This document shows, one piece after another, positions 49,265-60,283 of a DNA stretch of 64,000 nucleotides (position 1 is its first letter; each line of letters begins with the position of its first letter). The DNA comes from Saxidomus purpurata (lineage: Eukaryota; Mollusca; Bivalvia; Venerida; Veneridae), in NCBI GenBank assembly GCA_022818135.1, contig JAFMSR010000007.1:10634007-10698006 (forward strand), read 5' to 3'. The notes beneath the pieces are model-generated. The model did no database searches. It was given only the letters and a program-made list of their open reading frames with translations, and was not told the DNA's origin. Position numbers and translations under genes: made by a program.

Positions 49265-50930
49265 ATTTCAGCACCAATTATTTTCGGCACCAAAATACGG
49301 CATCAGATTATGCATAGAAAGACATAGATAGATTTATTTGTGCAAATGTCATATTTTATTATTCAACTTTACAATATTAACAATCAAGATAATATATAGA
49401 ATCTATACATTAAATGCAAATTACACCCAACATAACAATTGTTTCATACTTATCACATGTTTAGTTTAAATAGACTTTGCTTGATATATGTTACTAAAGT
49501 ACTTAAAACTCAGTTATTTACTTGATTAACACTGAATTTTATATCACATATCAATAATTAAGAATTACATTTTTATTGACATATTGTACAGGATAACCCG
49601 TAAAGCATAATGCAAATACAAAAGGTTATTTCTAACGGGGTTCATGATCATTGAACAACAAATACAACACTGTATCCATAACCTGTACTTTCAATTAAAA
49701 AAAAAGGAAAGCCATGTAAGGAAAGTTATCCTTGTACAATTATAAATGAATTAGTTGAGATTTAAGGCCAAGCGAGAGAATTCAAGCTAAAATATCTGCC
49801 ATATTACCAATTTTATACACTCCCTTGATTACAAAGACGAATGTTATAATCTCATGTATCATAGATATCTTTTTTAAAGTAATGCACCTTCAAAATGAAA
49901 TTTTGCACAGTGAATAAAATCATTTTTACCAGTTTTATGTATAAATTTTCGAGCTTGCATTTTTGTGCATACATTGTATATCTTTTGAGATTTTACACTT
50001 GGTGATATACTTTTGCTGTAGATAATGTGACTTTCGTAGTTGATAAGTCCAGGTGTTTCATATAAGTTTAAGTAATCATTGCTTATCAGTTCATAACACA
50101 GTAATTTGTTATATCATCGTATACATAATAAATGTATATTAAACGAAGCTTCTAACGCACCAACAGCCTTTTTCCTTTTTATCTTTCAACCCTTCCAGTA
50201 TCTGCCAGCATAGTTTTCGCTATCTGTGCACGAAAGATATAATGTTGTGCAATTATGAAAACACTTGGTAGATACTTTCCGTTACATGATAAACATTTCA
50301 TACGGAAGAGAATTTTAAGAGTCGGTTGTCTAAGGAAGAACATCATGGCAATAACCCATTTTAAGTCTACGGAGGTTTGAACGTTAAATTAAAATTATCT
50401 GCCATATGATTTGTACCACGCGACCATTTTGAAATTCATGTAACGGAAGTATCAACCCAGTGTCTTCAACAAGAAAAAAGGCAGGTGATGCGTTAGAAGT
50501 CTCGTTTAGTAATATATACACTCTTTTGTTTCATTAGTTTCAATAATTCGACCTTTATACATACTGACATTGTATAGATATGTGCGCTTTTATCGGAGGC
50601 TGGATATCGCCTTGCAAAAAATATAACGATATTCATCCGTTGAGTACAATTACTTATTTGGACTATTGCTTCATGGGAAATGTAACTGTTGCAGAATGTA
50701 GATGTTGGAAAATTACACGTAACTTGGATCTTGATCTGTAAGTATATCATTAAAGCAAATAATTAGGCGAAATGTGACTAAAAATCTTTATAATTACTAA
50801 GTGGTATATTATTTGATTCATTAGTGTACATATTTGTATAGTATCTTATAATTCTATCGTGAGAATGACTATGTGAAATGTTTTGATAATTTAAAAGTGC
50901 AATATTATACAATTATAGACTAATTTTGAG
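49265..50930. other. Intergenic, nothing recognised
   Basis: AT-rich with no supported exons or repeats. Confidence 0.45.
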
Positions 50931-50936
50931 GTCAAT

Positions 50937-51060
50937 ACATAGTTTTGCGGGCCTATTAAAAGTGATATTGTCCGAGGACTACATAGTTTTGCGGACCTGT
51001 TAAAAGTGATATTCGTCCTCGGTCAATATCACTTTTAACAGGTCCGCAAAACTATGTATT
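50937..51060. repeat. Perfect 33-bp inverted repeat with an adjacent direct copy
   Basis: The left arm, 50981-51013 (ACATAGTTTTGCGGACCTGT ... GATATT), is exactly complementary to the right arm, 51025-51057, across an 11-nt spacer. A third, slightly diverged direct copy of the arm precedes it (50938-50970). A fragment (ACACATACTTTTGCGGACC) recurs near 51188. Could extrude a long hairpin. Confidence 0.9.
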
Positions 51061-51684
51061 GACCGAAACATTAGACTAAAATTATTATGTCGTATACCTC
51101 ATAAAGAGTAGTGAAAATCATGCGAAAATATAACAAAAATGACGTCTTAAAATCCGTGCAGGATTTACACATCATTTTCCAGGTCTACACATACTTTTGC
51201 GGACCCGGCACGTGAGCGCTATCGGCCAATCAGGATTTAGTATTTGTGACAGGTATACGATATATATGTTTGTATTGTGCATTAACGAGACTTGAATAAA
51301 TAATACATATATTATAAAACATGTTTATATTAATTAATTGCTTTAAATCTAGAAACGCATGGGGGAGAATTTTAATTTGATTAATAACATTTGCTAATTA
51401 ATTATATTTTAATTGAAGGTTTAGGTGAAGGCAACGCAACTATAATTTATTTAATTATATTTTCAATGTAATTCACTTCATCACTGCTTGCAAGAATATA
51501 AATGTATCCCAAATCACTTGCGTTTTAAACGACCCTAAAATTTGCACTTGGCAGCCGAGCTGTACACACTGATCGCTCAGTCTTTGTCCGTAAGTGTGAA
51601 GTTGTGAAGTAAGTAATATCATGTGGAAATAAAAAAAAAAACAAATATGAAGTAGGATTTACAAATATGAATTGCACTGAAGGC

Positions 51685-51960
51685 GCACCGGTACGGCGTA
51701 TAGGCCTAGTCAACAAAAATGGCGGAAGAAAACAGCCAAACAAGGTGTGTGCCAGTTTTATTCATTGTAGCCTCAGTCCAGCCACGCTCAGAAGTGTATC
51801 TTTTACATTTGCAAGCGTGCATATACATGTACTTTTACCGGACTAAATGCTAAATTTGCAAACCGATGAAATTTGAACGGAGACTTGATGCTATTTTTGC
51901 ATGAATACCAACAAGATAATGACAGAATCAGCTAAGGTTTAACAGAAGTCGGTCACAAAT
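51685..51960 (+). other. First-exon-like segment, copy 1 of an inverted pair
   Basis: An ATG at 51719 opens ATGGCGGAAGAAAACAGCC (MAEENSQT), then AAG|GTGTGT, a splice-donor-like site at 51745. The downstream presumed intron aligns with copy 2 on the other strand (TCTTTTACATTT, GCATATACATGTACT, ACCGGACTAAATGCTAAATT). It looks like the first coding exon of a gene family, but no second exon is recognised. Confidence 0.45.
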
Positions 51961-52094
51961 TTTCCTTTATAAAACTCGCTGAATATCAGCTTATCGCTGA
52001 ATTATTGTACTTTCTCTTTCAACGGCATGCCGGTACGGTCAGCAGGACCGGTGTCAATGTCACAGTTACGGTTGGAAAAACGCACCGGTACAGT

Positions 52095-52320
52095 CAACAC
52101 CGAATTTCATCGATTTACAAATGACCCATTCGACTAAAATGCAAGGTAAATTTAGCATTTGGTCCGGTAAGAGTACATGTATATGCAAACTTGAAAATGT
52201 AAAAGACGGTGATTGGACAAAAGCTACAAATACTATAACTAGCACATACCTTGTTTGGCCGTTTTCTTCAACCATCTTGGTTCACTATACCGATCAACGG
52301 AAACACCGTACCAATGCAGC
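52095..52320 (-). other. First-exon-like segment, copy 2 of an inverted pair
   Basis: The minus-strand ATG at 52275 opens MVEENGQT, then AAG|GTATGT with a donor-like site at 52249. Start context, coding and intron-like parts all match copy 1 in inverted orientation about 500 bp away. Preservation of the frame and of a GT at the same place is suggestive but not proof of an exon. Confidence 0.45.
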
Positions 52321-52334
52321 CCTGGCAGTCAGCT

Positions 52335-53390
52335 AACCAAGCCAGACAAGTCAGCTCGGCCAAGACAGCACAGCTCAGCTAACGAAGTAAGCCAATCATG
52401 CAAGGTAGAAAGAAAGGTCTATGGATCTTACATAGCGTGCCAGACAGCCAGCCAGTCCTAGCCAAGCAAGACAAGCCAGCAAGCACAGCCCAGCTAACGA
52501 AGTATGCTAACTATACCAGGTAGAAAGAAGGATCTATGACACTTACTTAGTGTGTCAGACAGCCAGCCATCCCTGGCAGTCAGCTAGCCCAGCCAACTAA
52601 GCAAGGCAAGCCAGCCCGGCCAAGACAGCACAGCCCAGCTAACGAAGTAAGCTAACTATACTAGGTAGAAAGAAAGATCTATGGCACTTACTTAGCGTGC
52701 CAGACAGCCAGCCAGCCCTGGCAGTCAGCTATCCCAGCCAACCAAGCTAGACAAGACAACCCGGCCAAGCAAGCACAGCCCAGCTAACAAAGTAAGCTAA
52801 CTATACCAGGTAGAAAGAAGGATCTATGACACTTACGTAGCGTGCCAGACAGCCAGCCAGCTCTGGCAGTCAGCCAGCCCAGCCAACTAAGCAAGACAAG
52901 CCAGCCCTGCTAAAAAAGCACAGCCCAGCTAACAAAGTAAGCGAACTATACCAGGTAGAAAGAAAGATCTATGGCACTTACTTAGCGTGCCAGCCAGCCA
53001 GCCCTGGCAGTCAGCTAGCCCAGCCAACCAAGCTGGACAATACAGCCCGGCTTACAAAGTAAGCTAACTATACCAGGTAGAAAGAAGGATCTATGACACT
53101 TACGTAGCGTGCCAGACAGCCAGCCAGCTATGGCAGTCAGCTAGTCCAGCTAGCCAACTAAGCAAGACAAGCCAGCCCTGCTAAAACAGCACAGCCCAGC
53201 TGACAAAGTAAGCGAACTATACCAGATAGAAAGAAAGATCTATGGCACTTACTTAGCGTGCCAGCCAGCCAGCCCTGGCAGCCAGCTAGCCCAGCCAACC
53301 AAGCAAGACAAGCCAGCTCGGCCAAGACAAAACAGCCCAGCTAACGAAGTAAGCCAACCATGCCAGGTAAAAAGAAAGCCCAGTCACCCA
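52335..53390. repeat. Satellite-like array, about eight units of about 145 bp
   Basis: The marker GTAGAAAGAA(A/G)G recurs at 52405, 52520, 52665, 52810, 52955, 53077, 53226 and 53367, spacing mostly 141-149. Each unit also has GATCTATG(G/A)CACTTAC, AGCGTGCCAGACAGCC, CCTGGCAGTCAGC and CAAAGTAAGC. It borders the Polinton remnant and may be part of its terminal region or an older flanking satellite. Confidence 0.85.
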
Positions 53391-53880
53391 CCAAAGCCAG
53401 CCAAGCGAAGCAAGACAAGCTAGCCAAGCCAGTCAGGCCAGCCAACTAGCCAGTCCAGCCAGCCAGGCAAGCCAGCTTGCTAGCCAAGCCAGTCGGCCAG
53501 CCAACCATGCCAGCCAGACAAGCCAGCCAACCAGCAATCAAGCCCAACCAACAATGCCAGCAAGTCAGCCAAACCAACAAAGCCAGCAAGCCCAGCTAGC
53601 TAAGCCAGCTAGCCAAGCCAACCAAGTCAGCCCAGCCAAGCCAGCCAGCTCAGCCAACCAAGCTAGCCATCCAGCCAGCCCAGCTATCTAAGCCAGCTAG
53701 CCAAGCCAACCAAGCCAGTCAGCCCAGCCAAAAAAGCCAGCCAAGCTAGCCAGATAGCCCAGCTAGCCAAGCCAGCCCAGCAAAGCAAGCCAGCCCAGCT
53801 AACCAAGCTAGCCAGTCAAGCTAGCCAGCCAGCCAAGCTAGCCAGCCAGCCAAGCTAGCCAAACCAACAAGCCAAGCCAG
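53390..53880. repeat. CAGCC/AAGCCAG-rich low-complexity tract
   Basis: Irregular short units of the AGCCAGCCAAGC type derived from the adjacent array. It ends just before sequence related to the polymerase N-terminus. Leucine-rich and Trp-rich frames on the minus strand across the junction are artefacts. Confidence 0.8.
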
Positions 53881-53944
53881 ACATCAGCAGCTGCAACAGC
53901 TGTCCAAGACAGAGGCAAACAAAGAGCTTGAGCCTGAGACCCAG

Positions 53945-54417
53945 CGCGAGGCCCGGCCTGAGGTACAGTTCAAGAAGACACCACACCCTTTGTTTAAAAT
54001 AGAGTCGCGAACAAGCCACTAGACTCGAAAGTTCAAAACCCAGAACCAAGTGTATGATGTTATGTTTAAGAAATACAGTTGTCCATTTGAGACCACACAC
54101 GTCCTGTTTCATGAACTGGTGGAAATACTGAAAAAGCAATGTCAGGTACAGTCAAGGGATCAAGTGCGAGTCTCAATTTACTATCCAGGGCTAAATGTTT
54201 TAGTACCAGCAGTTTAAACAGCAGCGCCATGAACAACAACAACAACGGTAGCAGCAGGGGCAAGACCACAAAATACTGCTCAGTATTTTTCCAAGAGATG
54301 CAAGTCTTTAATGCCAACATGGTCCACTTCAATATCAACATGGTCAACATGGAAATGTCGGTACAACAACAACTGCTGAGTCTCCAGACAAGTGTCGTCC
54401 CAACTGATGTCGAGTAG
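53945..54417 (+). pseudogene. Duplicate N-terminal segment of Polinton DNA polymerase
   Basis: A second copy of the polymerase N-terminal region, closely similar to 54700-54910. Shared residues include HPLF, QVYDVMFKKYS, PFETT, LFHELV, QSRDQVRVSIY and PGLN. It is closed by a TAG at 54020-54022 and TAA at 54215-54217. After PGLN the two copies diverge. A 92-residue frame in another phase (54139-54417) continues with Asn/Gln-rich and Met-rich sequence and may be the tail of a different small protein. It arose by partial duplication, or by recombination at the element's left end. Confidence 0.75.
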
Positions 54418-54469
54418 AGGCACTCACGCCTTTTTATAAACAGAGAAGGGTATTTTCCCTGGAGGAGTG

Positions 54470-54477
54470 TATAAAAG
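54470..54477 (+). promoter_or_regulatory. TATA box upstream of the Polinton polymerase
   Basis: TATAAAAG in a GC-richer context, about 80 nt before an ATG near 54560 and about 170 nt before the polymerase frame. It sits between the two polymerase N-terminal copies. A second TATAAA occurs at 54435-54440. A placement-based call. Confidence 0.5.
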
Positions 54478-54611
54478 AGAGCGTATCTTGTGCTAGTCGT
54501 CAGTTGTCATCAGACAGCCGTCAGACATACCCAGTTATCAGACGTACCCAGTCTCACTCAATGAAGAACTTAAGGAAAATAAAAAGTACAGACTCTCCCT
54601 GTCAAAAAAAG

Positions 54612-54642
54612 GAAACAACAACAACAACAACAACAACAACAT
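54612..54642. repeat. CAA trinucleotide run
   Basis: About ten ACA/CAA units at the start of the polymerase frame, which would encode a Gln run just before HRHQSK. The GTT/TTG frames on the minus strand are shadows. Confidence 0.9.
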
Positions 54643-57600
54643 CGCCACCAGTCCAAGACAGAGCCTAAGCAAGAGCCAGAGCCTGAAGCACCGTCCAAGA
54701 AGGCACCACACCCTTTGTTTGAGATAGAACCACGTTCACACCGCAAGTCTCGAAAGTTCAATATACAGAGCCAGGTGTATGATGTCATGTTCAAGAAATA
54801 CAGTCGTCCTTTTGAGACCACACAGATCTTATTCCATGAGCTGGTGGTGGCGCTGAAAGAGCAATGCCAGATACAGTCAAGGGATCAAGTGCGAGTCTCT
54901 ATTTACCATCCAGGGTTAAATTTTGGCATTCACATCCCGTTCGATCATGCCGGGAACGTCACAGGGGACCGATTGCTGGACGAGTGTGAACGTGTGAACG
55001 TGTGGTGCAGAGTAATCAAGACTTTAAGATCCATGATGGAGGCATGTCAGCTGAAATAACACACATCTCTATGCCGGAGGGGTCTGGAAAGGCCAGACGA
55101 TCCATGCATCACGGGTCACTATTCAGCAGATGACACGCCTCAAACGAAGTATCGTTACCATTGCGAACACCGAAGACAGTATGTGCTTGGCTCGAGCGAT
55201 TGTGGTGGGGATATGTCATGCGAACAAACAAGACAAGGCTGAATGGCGAAAACGATGGAGTCATATACGTAATTCCAAGGCAGTCTTACAGAGGAATGAA
55301 GCTCAAACCTTACTGGATCGAGTGGGGATCAGATATGACCAGTCCTGTGGTGTGAATGAATACAAGACCATTCAAGACAGTTTGTATCCTGCATATGTGA
55401 CAAAGATCCATCCACAACATGCGAAAAGGGAATTATTATTTAAACCTCCGAGTATGACCCGAGACAGCAAGGTGATTCACGTGTACCACCATCACGGTCA
55501 TTTTGACTGTATCGTGTCCATGACAGGCTTTGCCGGAGTGAGCTATTATTGCGAATACTGCAATGTGGGTTATAACAACAAGGAAAACCACCGTTGTTCA
55601 AATATATGCATGTGCTATGCATCACAGATCTGCGAACATTTAGGAAGAGGGATTTTCTGCGATACCTGTAGACGATGGTTCCGAAGCCCTACCTGCTATC
55701 AAAACCATAGGACACTTGAAGGAAAAGCCAAGAAGACCATCCGTCAATCCGTGTACAAATGCCCCCATTGTTGCCAGAGGTCGTTAGTAACAAGCCTCAT
55801 CTGTGTGCCGGCACGAAGAAATGTAAATTTTGTCAAAAGATTGTACATTTGTAATGCCTGACCACGATTGCAACATTCCTACCTACCAGTCGCAAGAGAA
55901 AGGAAACAATTCATCACCCATGGTGCCGTTCATTTTCTACGATTTTGAATGCCGGTTTGATACGGGTGAACACATTCCGAATTTTTGTGTAGCCCAACGA
56001 GCCTGTGAAGCCTGCATACGAAAGCCAGTGAGTGAGCCTTTCCTCTGGTGTGACCAAATTCCGGCGGAACGTGAAGCTGTGTTCAGAGGGGGGCAGACCT
56101 TAGTTCAATTCTGCACTGGGTTGTTTGACCCCATCCACCGTGGTGCAACCGCCATAGCGCACAATGCTCAAGGCTATGATGCTCAGTTCATTTCAAGACA
56201 TGTGGTGAACAATGGCACAGAAAAACCAGAGACCATTATGAATGGAAGTAAGATCTTACTGATGAAATTGTATGGAATTCGATCCATTGATTCACTCAGC
56301 TACTTGAGCATGCCGCTATCCGCCTTCCCTAAGACGTTTGGGCTTACAGAAATGGCAAAAGGCTGGTTTCCTTTCTGGGCCAACACGGCAGAGTACCAGA
56401 ACTACGTGGGGTCCATGTTACCATTGCAGTACTATAAATCCGGCAGAATGAAACCTGAACAGCGGGAGGTCTTCCTGGCATAATACCAAGAACATAGCCA
56501 AGATGTCTTTGATTTTCAAAAGGAAATGGAATCCTACTGCCGATCAGATGTGGATATTTTAAGACGCGGATGCGGGGAGTTTCGCCAAGTGTTTTATGGC
56601 AGTGATAAGATAGATCCGTTCACCGAAGCGACCACACTGGCCCAAGCCTGTAATAAAGCTTGGCGAAAGAACTCTATGCCTTCCAACAGTCTAGGGATCA
56701 TACCGGGTGGTGGCTATCCCACGAAGGTCAAGTATTCGATCAAAGCCATACGATGGATCCAGTTATTGGCTATCCAATGGGGTCGTTCTATTCGCCATGC
56801 TCTCAATGGTGGAGAAGTGAAAATAGGACCCTACTTCGTGGATGGGTTCGATCCCGAACGCAACATGGTGTTTGAATTCTTGGGATGCCTCTTTCACGGA
56901 TGTCCGAGCTGTTACCCAGACAGAGAAAAGGTGAACCCCCTCACACTCAAAACGATGGCAGAGCTTTAAATGAAACCAAGCAAAGGACCACAAATCTCAT
57001 AAGACAAGGGTATACCGTGTGTTCACTTTGGGAGTGTCAGTTTGACAAGTACTGGAGAAACGATCCTGTCTACTAGCCTGTGCTTGACCAGCTTTATCCT
57101 CACATGGACGAGATTCAACCTAGAGAAGCCTTGTATGGACGACGAACCAATGCCGCCCGGTTGTACTATGAGGTCACATCGAATCAAGAGATCAAGAGAT
57201 GCGGATATTTTTTCATTGTACCCGTATGTGAACACGTACAGAGAGTACCCGCTAGGCCACCCACGCTTGATTAGTCAAGAAACCATTCAACTGGACGCCA
57301 TTCGAGACTACCGTGGTTTGATTAAGTGTCAAGTGTTACCACCCCAGGATCTATGGATGCCTGTACTCCCGGTACATTGCATCCACAAGATGGTGTTTAC
57401 GTTATGTCGCACTTGTGCTGAACAAGAATGCTGAGTGTGTACCCTTGCCGTTATAGACAGAGCCCTGGTAGGCACATGGACTTCTGTTGAGTTACAGAAG
57501 GCGCTTGACAAAGGCTACCAGATCTTGGCTGTGTATCATGTGTGGCATTGGGACAAATGGAGCAGTGACGTTTACCAGCGGTACATTGACAAATACTTAA

Positions 57601-58434
57601 AACTGAAACAGGAAGCCAGTGGCTACCCAAACGGGGTTCAAACACCAGAGGAGGAAGCCACTTTCAAGCAAGAGTATTGGAAAGCGGAAGGGATACAACT
57701 GGAACAGGTCCACAAAAAGAATCCCGGCAGAAGGCCTTTTGCGAAAACCATGCTCATCTGTCTGTGGGGAAAGAATGCCCAGAACAACATACTGCCCAAG
57801 ACCGAGTATGTCGCTAGCCTCGAACGATACCAAGAATTATTGTCGGATTCTCAGATCAAGGTTCAAAATGTGGAGATGTTTGATCATGACGAGTTCATTT
57901 TGGTGAATTTCACGGATCAGAGTGACAGATTTGAACCTCATAACTCTTCCAATGTGGTCGTCGCCTCCTTTGTAACAGCCTATGCTCGTTTAGAACTCTA
58001 CGCAATGCTAGAACGCCTGGGCGGTCGTGTCTTGTATTTTGATACAGACAGCTGTATGTACATTCACGACCCTGAACAGTACAACATTCCTATTGTGGAC
58101 AGCCGAACATATTGTCAAGTTTGTCGGACTGGGGCCTAAGAACTATGGCTATGAATACATAGAAAATGGAGAAAGACACACCAACTGTAAAGTCAAAGGT
58201 ATTACTCTGGATTACGATACCACAAACCTCGTCAATTTTGATGCCATGGTGAACTGTGTACAGGACCGTGAACACTATTCGTTAGTCGTGGAGTATCCAT
58301 CTCGCATCAAACGGCACCGGGACCGTAAAGTACCCAGTGAAAATCAGACCAAAACCTTTCGATCAGTGTATACCAAACGTGTGGTGGTGGAGGACTATCA
58401 GACAGTGCCTTACGGTTACGCTCACAATTCCTAG
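54640..58434 (+). pseudogene. Polinton protein-primed DNA polymerase B (broken)
   Basis: Replicative polymerase of the element. N-terminal region 54700-55059 (LFEIEPRS, VYDVMFKKYS). Then 55130-55861 has YHHHGHFDCI and a Cys-rich zinc-binding region (YYCEYC, CDTC, CPHCC). 3'-5' exonuclease motifs: FIFYDFE (about 55934), AHNAQGYDAQF (about 56158), YCRSDVD (about 56535). Polymerase motifs: DIFSLYP (motif A, about 57204), KTMLICLWGK (motif B, about 57745, with Cys where Asn is usual), YFDTDS (motif C, about 58035). The C-terminus has FVGLGPKNYGYEY and ends at 58434. In-frame stops at 56481-56483, 57074-57076 and 57432-57434. Frame changes near 55.06-55.13, 55.78, 55.84, 56.9, 57.19 and 58.11 kb. 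Catalytic residues are kept but no complete protein can be made. Confidence 0.92.
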
Positions 58435-58448
58435 GGAGGAGGATAACC

Positions 58449-58801
58449 ATGGCAGACGTGTTACCTCCAGCTCTAGCACAGCGAATGTTTCGTAATTTTG
58501 TAGAAGAACCATGGATCTCTTTGGAACACATCATAGACTTTGAACTGTATAGAGCCGCATTGAGTTTTGTGTCGTTACGGATATGCACCTTATCACAGAT
58601 GTTTTAACCCTTTAAAAGGGCCCTGAGCAAGGCAGTGAGGAACGGGGGAGTTCAACTTAATCTAGAGGTCATTAATCTGACAGCATGGAAGTTGTATGTC
58701 GTCCATAACCCTCTCGTACACGCGTCTTTCAAGGACTGGAACAAAGGAGGACAATGCTATTCACGCCTCTGGTCATTTGATGTTTTTTTGAAAGCCATTT
58801 A
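58449..58801 (+). pseudogene. Small Polinton ORF after polymerase, interrupted by a stop
   Basis: ATG at 58449 with a GGAGGATAACC leader directly after the polymerase stop. It reads MADVLPPALAQRMFRNFVEE to a TAA near 58605. The same frame then continues (LNLEVINLTAWKLYVVHN, FKDWNKGGQCYSRLW) to a stop at about 58799-58801. Length without the stop is about 117 residues. Function not recognised. Its position suggests an accessory or small structural protein. Confidence 0.5.
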
Positions 58802-58912
58802 ACGTCATGGCGGGGATAGGTATGTAGTGCAGCGTGATCACCTAACTCAACAGAGATAAAAATGGATCCAGTGGTGTTATGATATAGATAGTAGTACTTT
58901 CATTTCGCCGTC

Positions 58913-59128
58913 ATGGAGCAGAGAAGCAGACGCTTTTTCGACATGAAGCAGCGCAGAAGCAGACGCGTTTTCGAGGTGCCTGTCTACAGAAGAGTATTGA
59001 TATATGCTTTTAAAATGATAACACTCGCACAAGACCGTCACAGCGTGGATTATATTTCGTGGCTTTTGAGAACTGAAAACAATGCGGACAAACTTTCGGG
59101 AAGCCTTTCGCTATATTCAAGTCTTTGA
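58913..59128 (+). CDS. Unrecognised Arg-rich small ORF (71 aa)
   Basis: Open frame with an internal duplication in the first 20 residues (QRSRRFFDM / QRRSRRVF), then YRRVLIYAFKMITLAQDRHS. Lies in the AT-richer gap between the 58.4 kb ORF and the ATPase. No homology is recognised; may be chance. Confidence 0.25.
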   Translation: MEQRSRRFFDMKQRRSRRVFEVPVYRRVLIYAFKMITLAQDRHSVDYISWLLRTENNADKLSGSLSLYSSL

Positions 59129-59406
59129 CATGTATGTGTATCGATATATTTTACCTTGAACGGAGAAAAAGTGAATCAATGTAGTCGTGGATAACTCGGC
59201 AGTGATTGCATTTTTGACAAGGACCCAGACTTTAAAAAAAACAACAATGTGATGATGTTTCACCGTTACACTGTTATTCATGTTACAAAGATGTTACAAA
59301 GATGTTTTCAAAGATGTTACTTAGGTTAACTTCTTTTTTTCATGTGACAAATGAAAATAAAAAAGCGATCCAAAGCCATTGGATTGTCATTATACTTTTG
59401 TCCCTC
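59129..59406. other. AT-rich gap inside the Polinton
   Basis: More host-like base composition than the flanks, with a direct repeat of AAGATGTTACAAAGATG near 59288. Possibly inserted host-type DNA or a degraded regulatory segment before the ATPase. Confidence 0.35.
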
Positions 59407-60057
59407 ATGGAGAGCGCATTACTGTTTCAACACCCTTGTAATATTTTTATTTCAGGCCCTAGTGGGTCGGGTAAAACCTAATTTGTCAAGGGGTTACTGG
59501 ACTATAAGGAAGATCTATTTGATACCATTCCTGAGCAAGTGGTCTGGTGTTACAAAGAATGGCAATCCGCGTACGCTCTGCTGCAAGAAAGTTCACCTTC
59601 AATCAAATTTATCGAAGGCATTCCTGATGACGAGGAAGACCTGGTGAGTTTTGTTTCGGTGCCTCATTTGATTGTCTTTGACGATATGCTAAGCGATAAG
59701 GATGAAGAAAAAATCAAGGTATGGTTTACACGAAAAGGACATCATCGGAATGCATGTGTGATCTATATCTCACAAAACATGTTTCAACAATCGAAAGCCA
59801 GCCGCACTCTGAGTTTGAATGCCCATTATATGATTTTGTTTCAAAACACCAGAGACAAAGGTCAGATCAAAACGTTAGAGCGTCAGATTCAGTTACCCCA
59901 TTTACTGGCGGCCTAGCAAGATGCCATCTCGAGACCTCATGGGTATTTACTGATTGATTTTCATCCTAAAACACCAGACTCCTATCGACTTCGCACCGAC
60001 CTGTTTCATCATTGGAGGACAGGGGAGGAGCATGGGCCTGTGGTGAACACAGGATAA
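59407..60057 (+). pseudogene. Polinton genome-packaging ATPase (FtsK/HerA type, broken)
   Basis: Packages element DNA into particles in intact relatives. The start ATG is at 59407. A hydrophobic strand (CNIFI) leads into a Walker A motif, SGPSGSGKT (59452-59478), immediately followed by an in-frame TAA (59479-59481). The same frame continues with FVKGLL, Walker B HLIVFDDM (about 59668) and a conserved IYISQNMFQQSK (about 59761), ending at a TAG (59914-59916). The C-terminal part (RPHGYLLIDF, YRLRTDLFH) is in another frame and ends at 60057. Intact length would be about 216 residues, normal for the family. Two lesions make it non-functional. Confidence 0.88.
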
Positions 60058-60103
60058 AAAGGGATGGACTGACACTCAATGGGTCATTCGGGTCTGATTC
60101 ACC

Positions 60104-60247
60104 ATGGTGTACACACCGAGAGCTGTGATTGAAGCTTTGGAAGCGCTCAGTCTGCAGCATGATCCTGCAGCCCGACAACAATTACTGCAAGCTGGCTTAG
60201 AAGAAATGATACGATGGTTTACCCTGGCAGCCAGAGTGATTATGTAA
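60104..60247 (+). CDS. Small Polinton ORF (47 aa), unrecognised
   Basis: Intact frame with a good start context (ACCATGG), about 47 nt after the ATPase end. It begins MVYTPRAVIEALEALSLQHD and ends AARVIM. Mostly helical and slightly amphipathic. A TATA-like GGATAAAAAGGG lies about 50 nt upstream. Too short to assign. Confidence 0.4.
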   Translation: MVYTPRAVIEALEALSLQHDPAARQQLLQAGLEEMIRWFTLAARVIM

Positions 60248-60283
60248 AAGAAAATCCACTTGCCAAAACAAACGATTAACTTT

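Noticed and set aside
52335..53390. Possible CRISPR-like array
   Set aside because: Units are about 145 bp and continuous without unique spacers, in a eukaryotic genome; a satellite-type tandem repeat.
53855..54350. Two 94-residue leucine-rich minus-strand frames
   Set aside because: Antisense shadows of the duplicated polymerase segment and Asn/Gln-rich codons.
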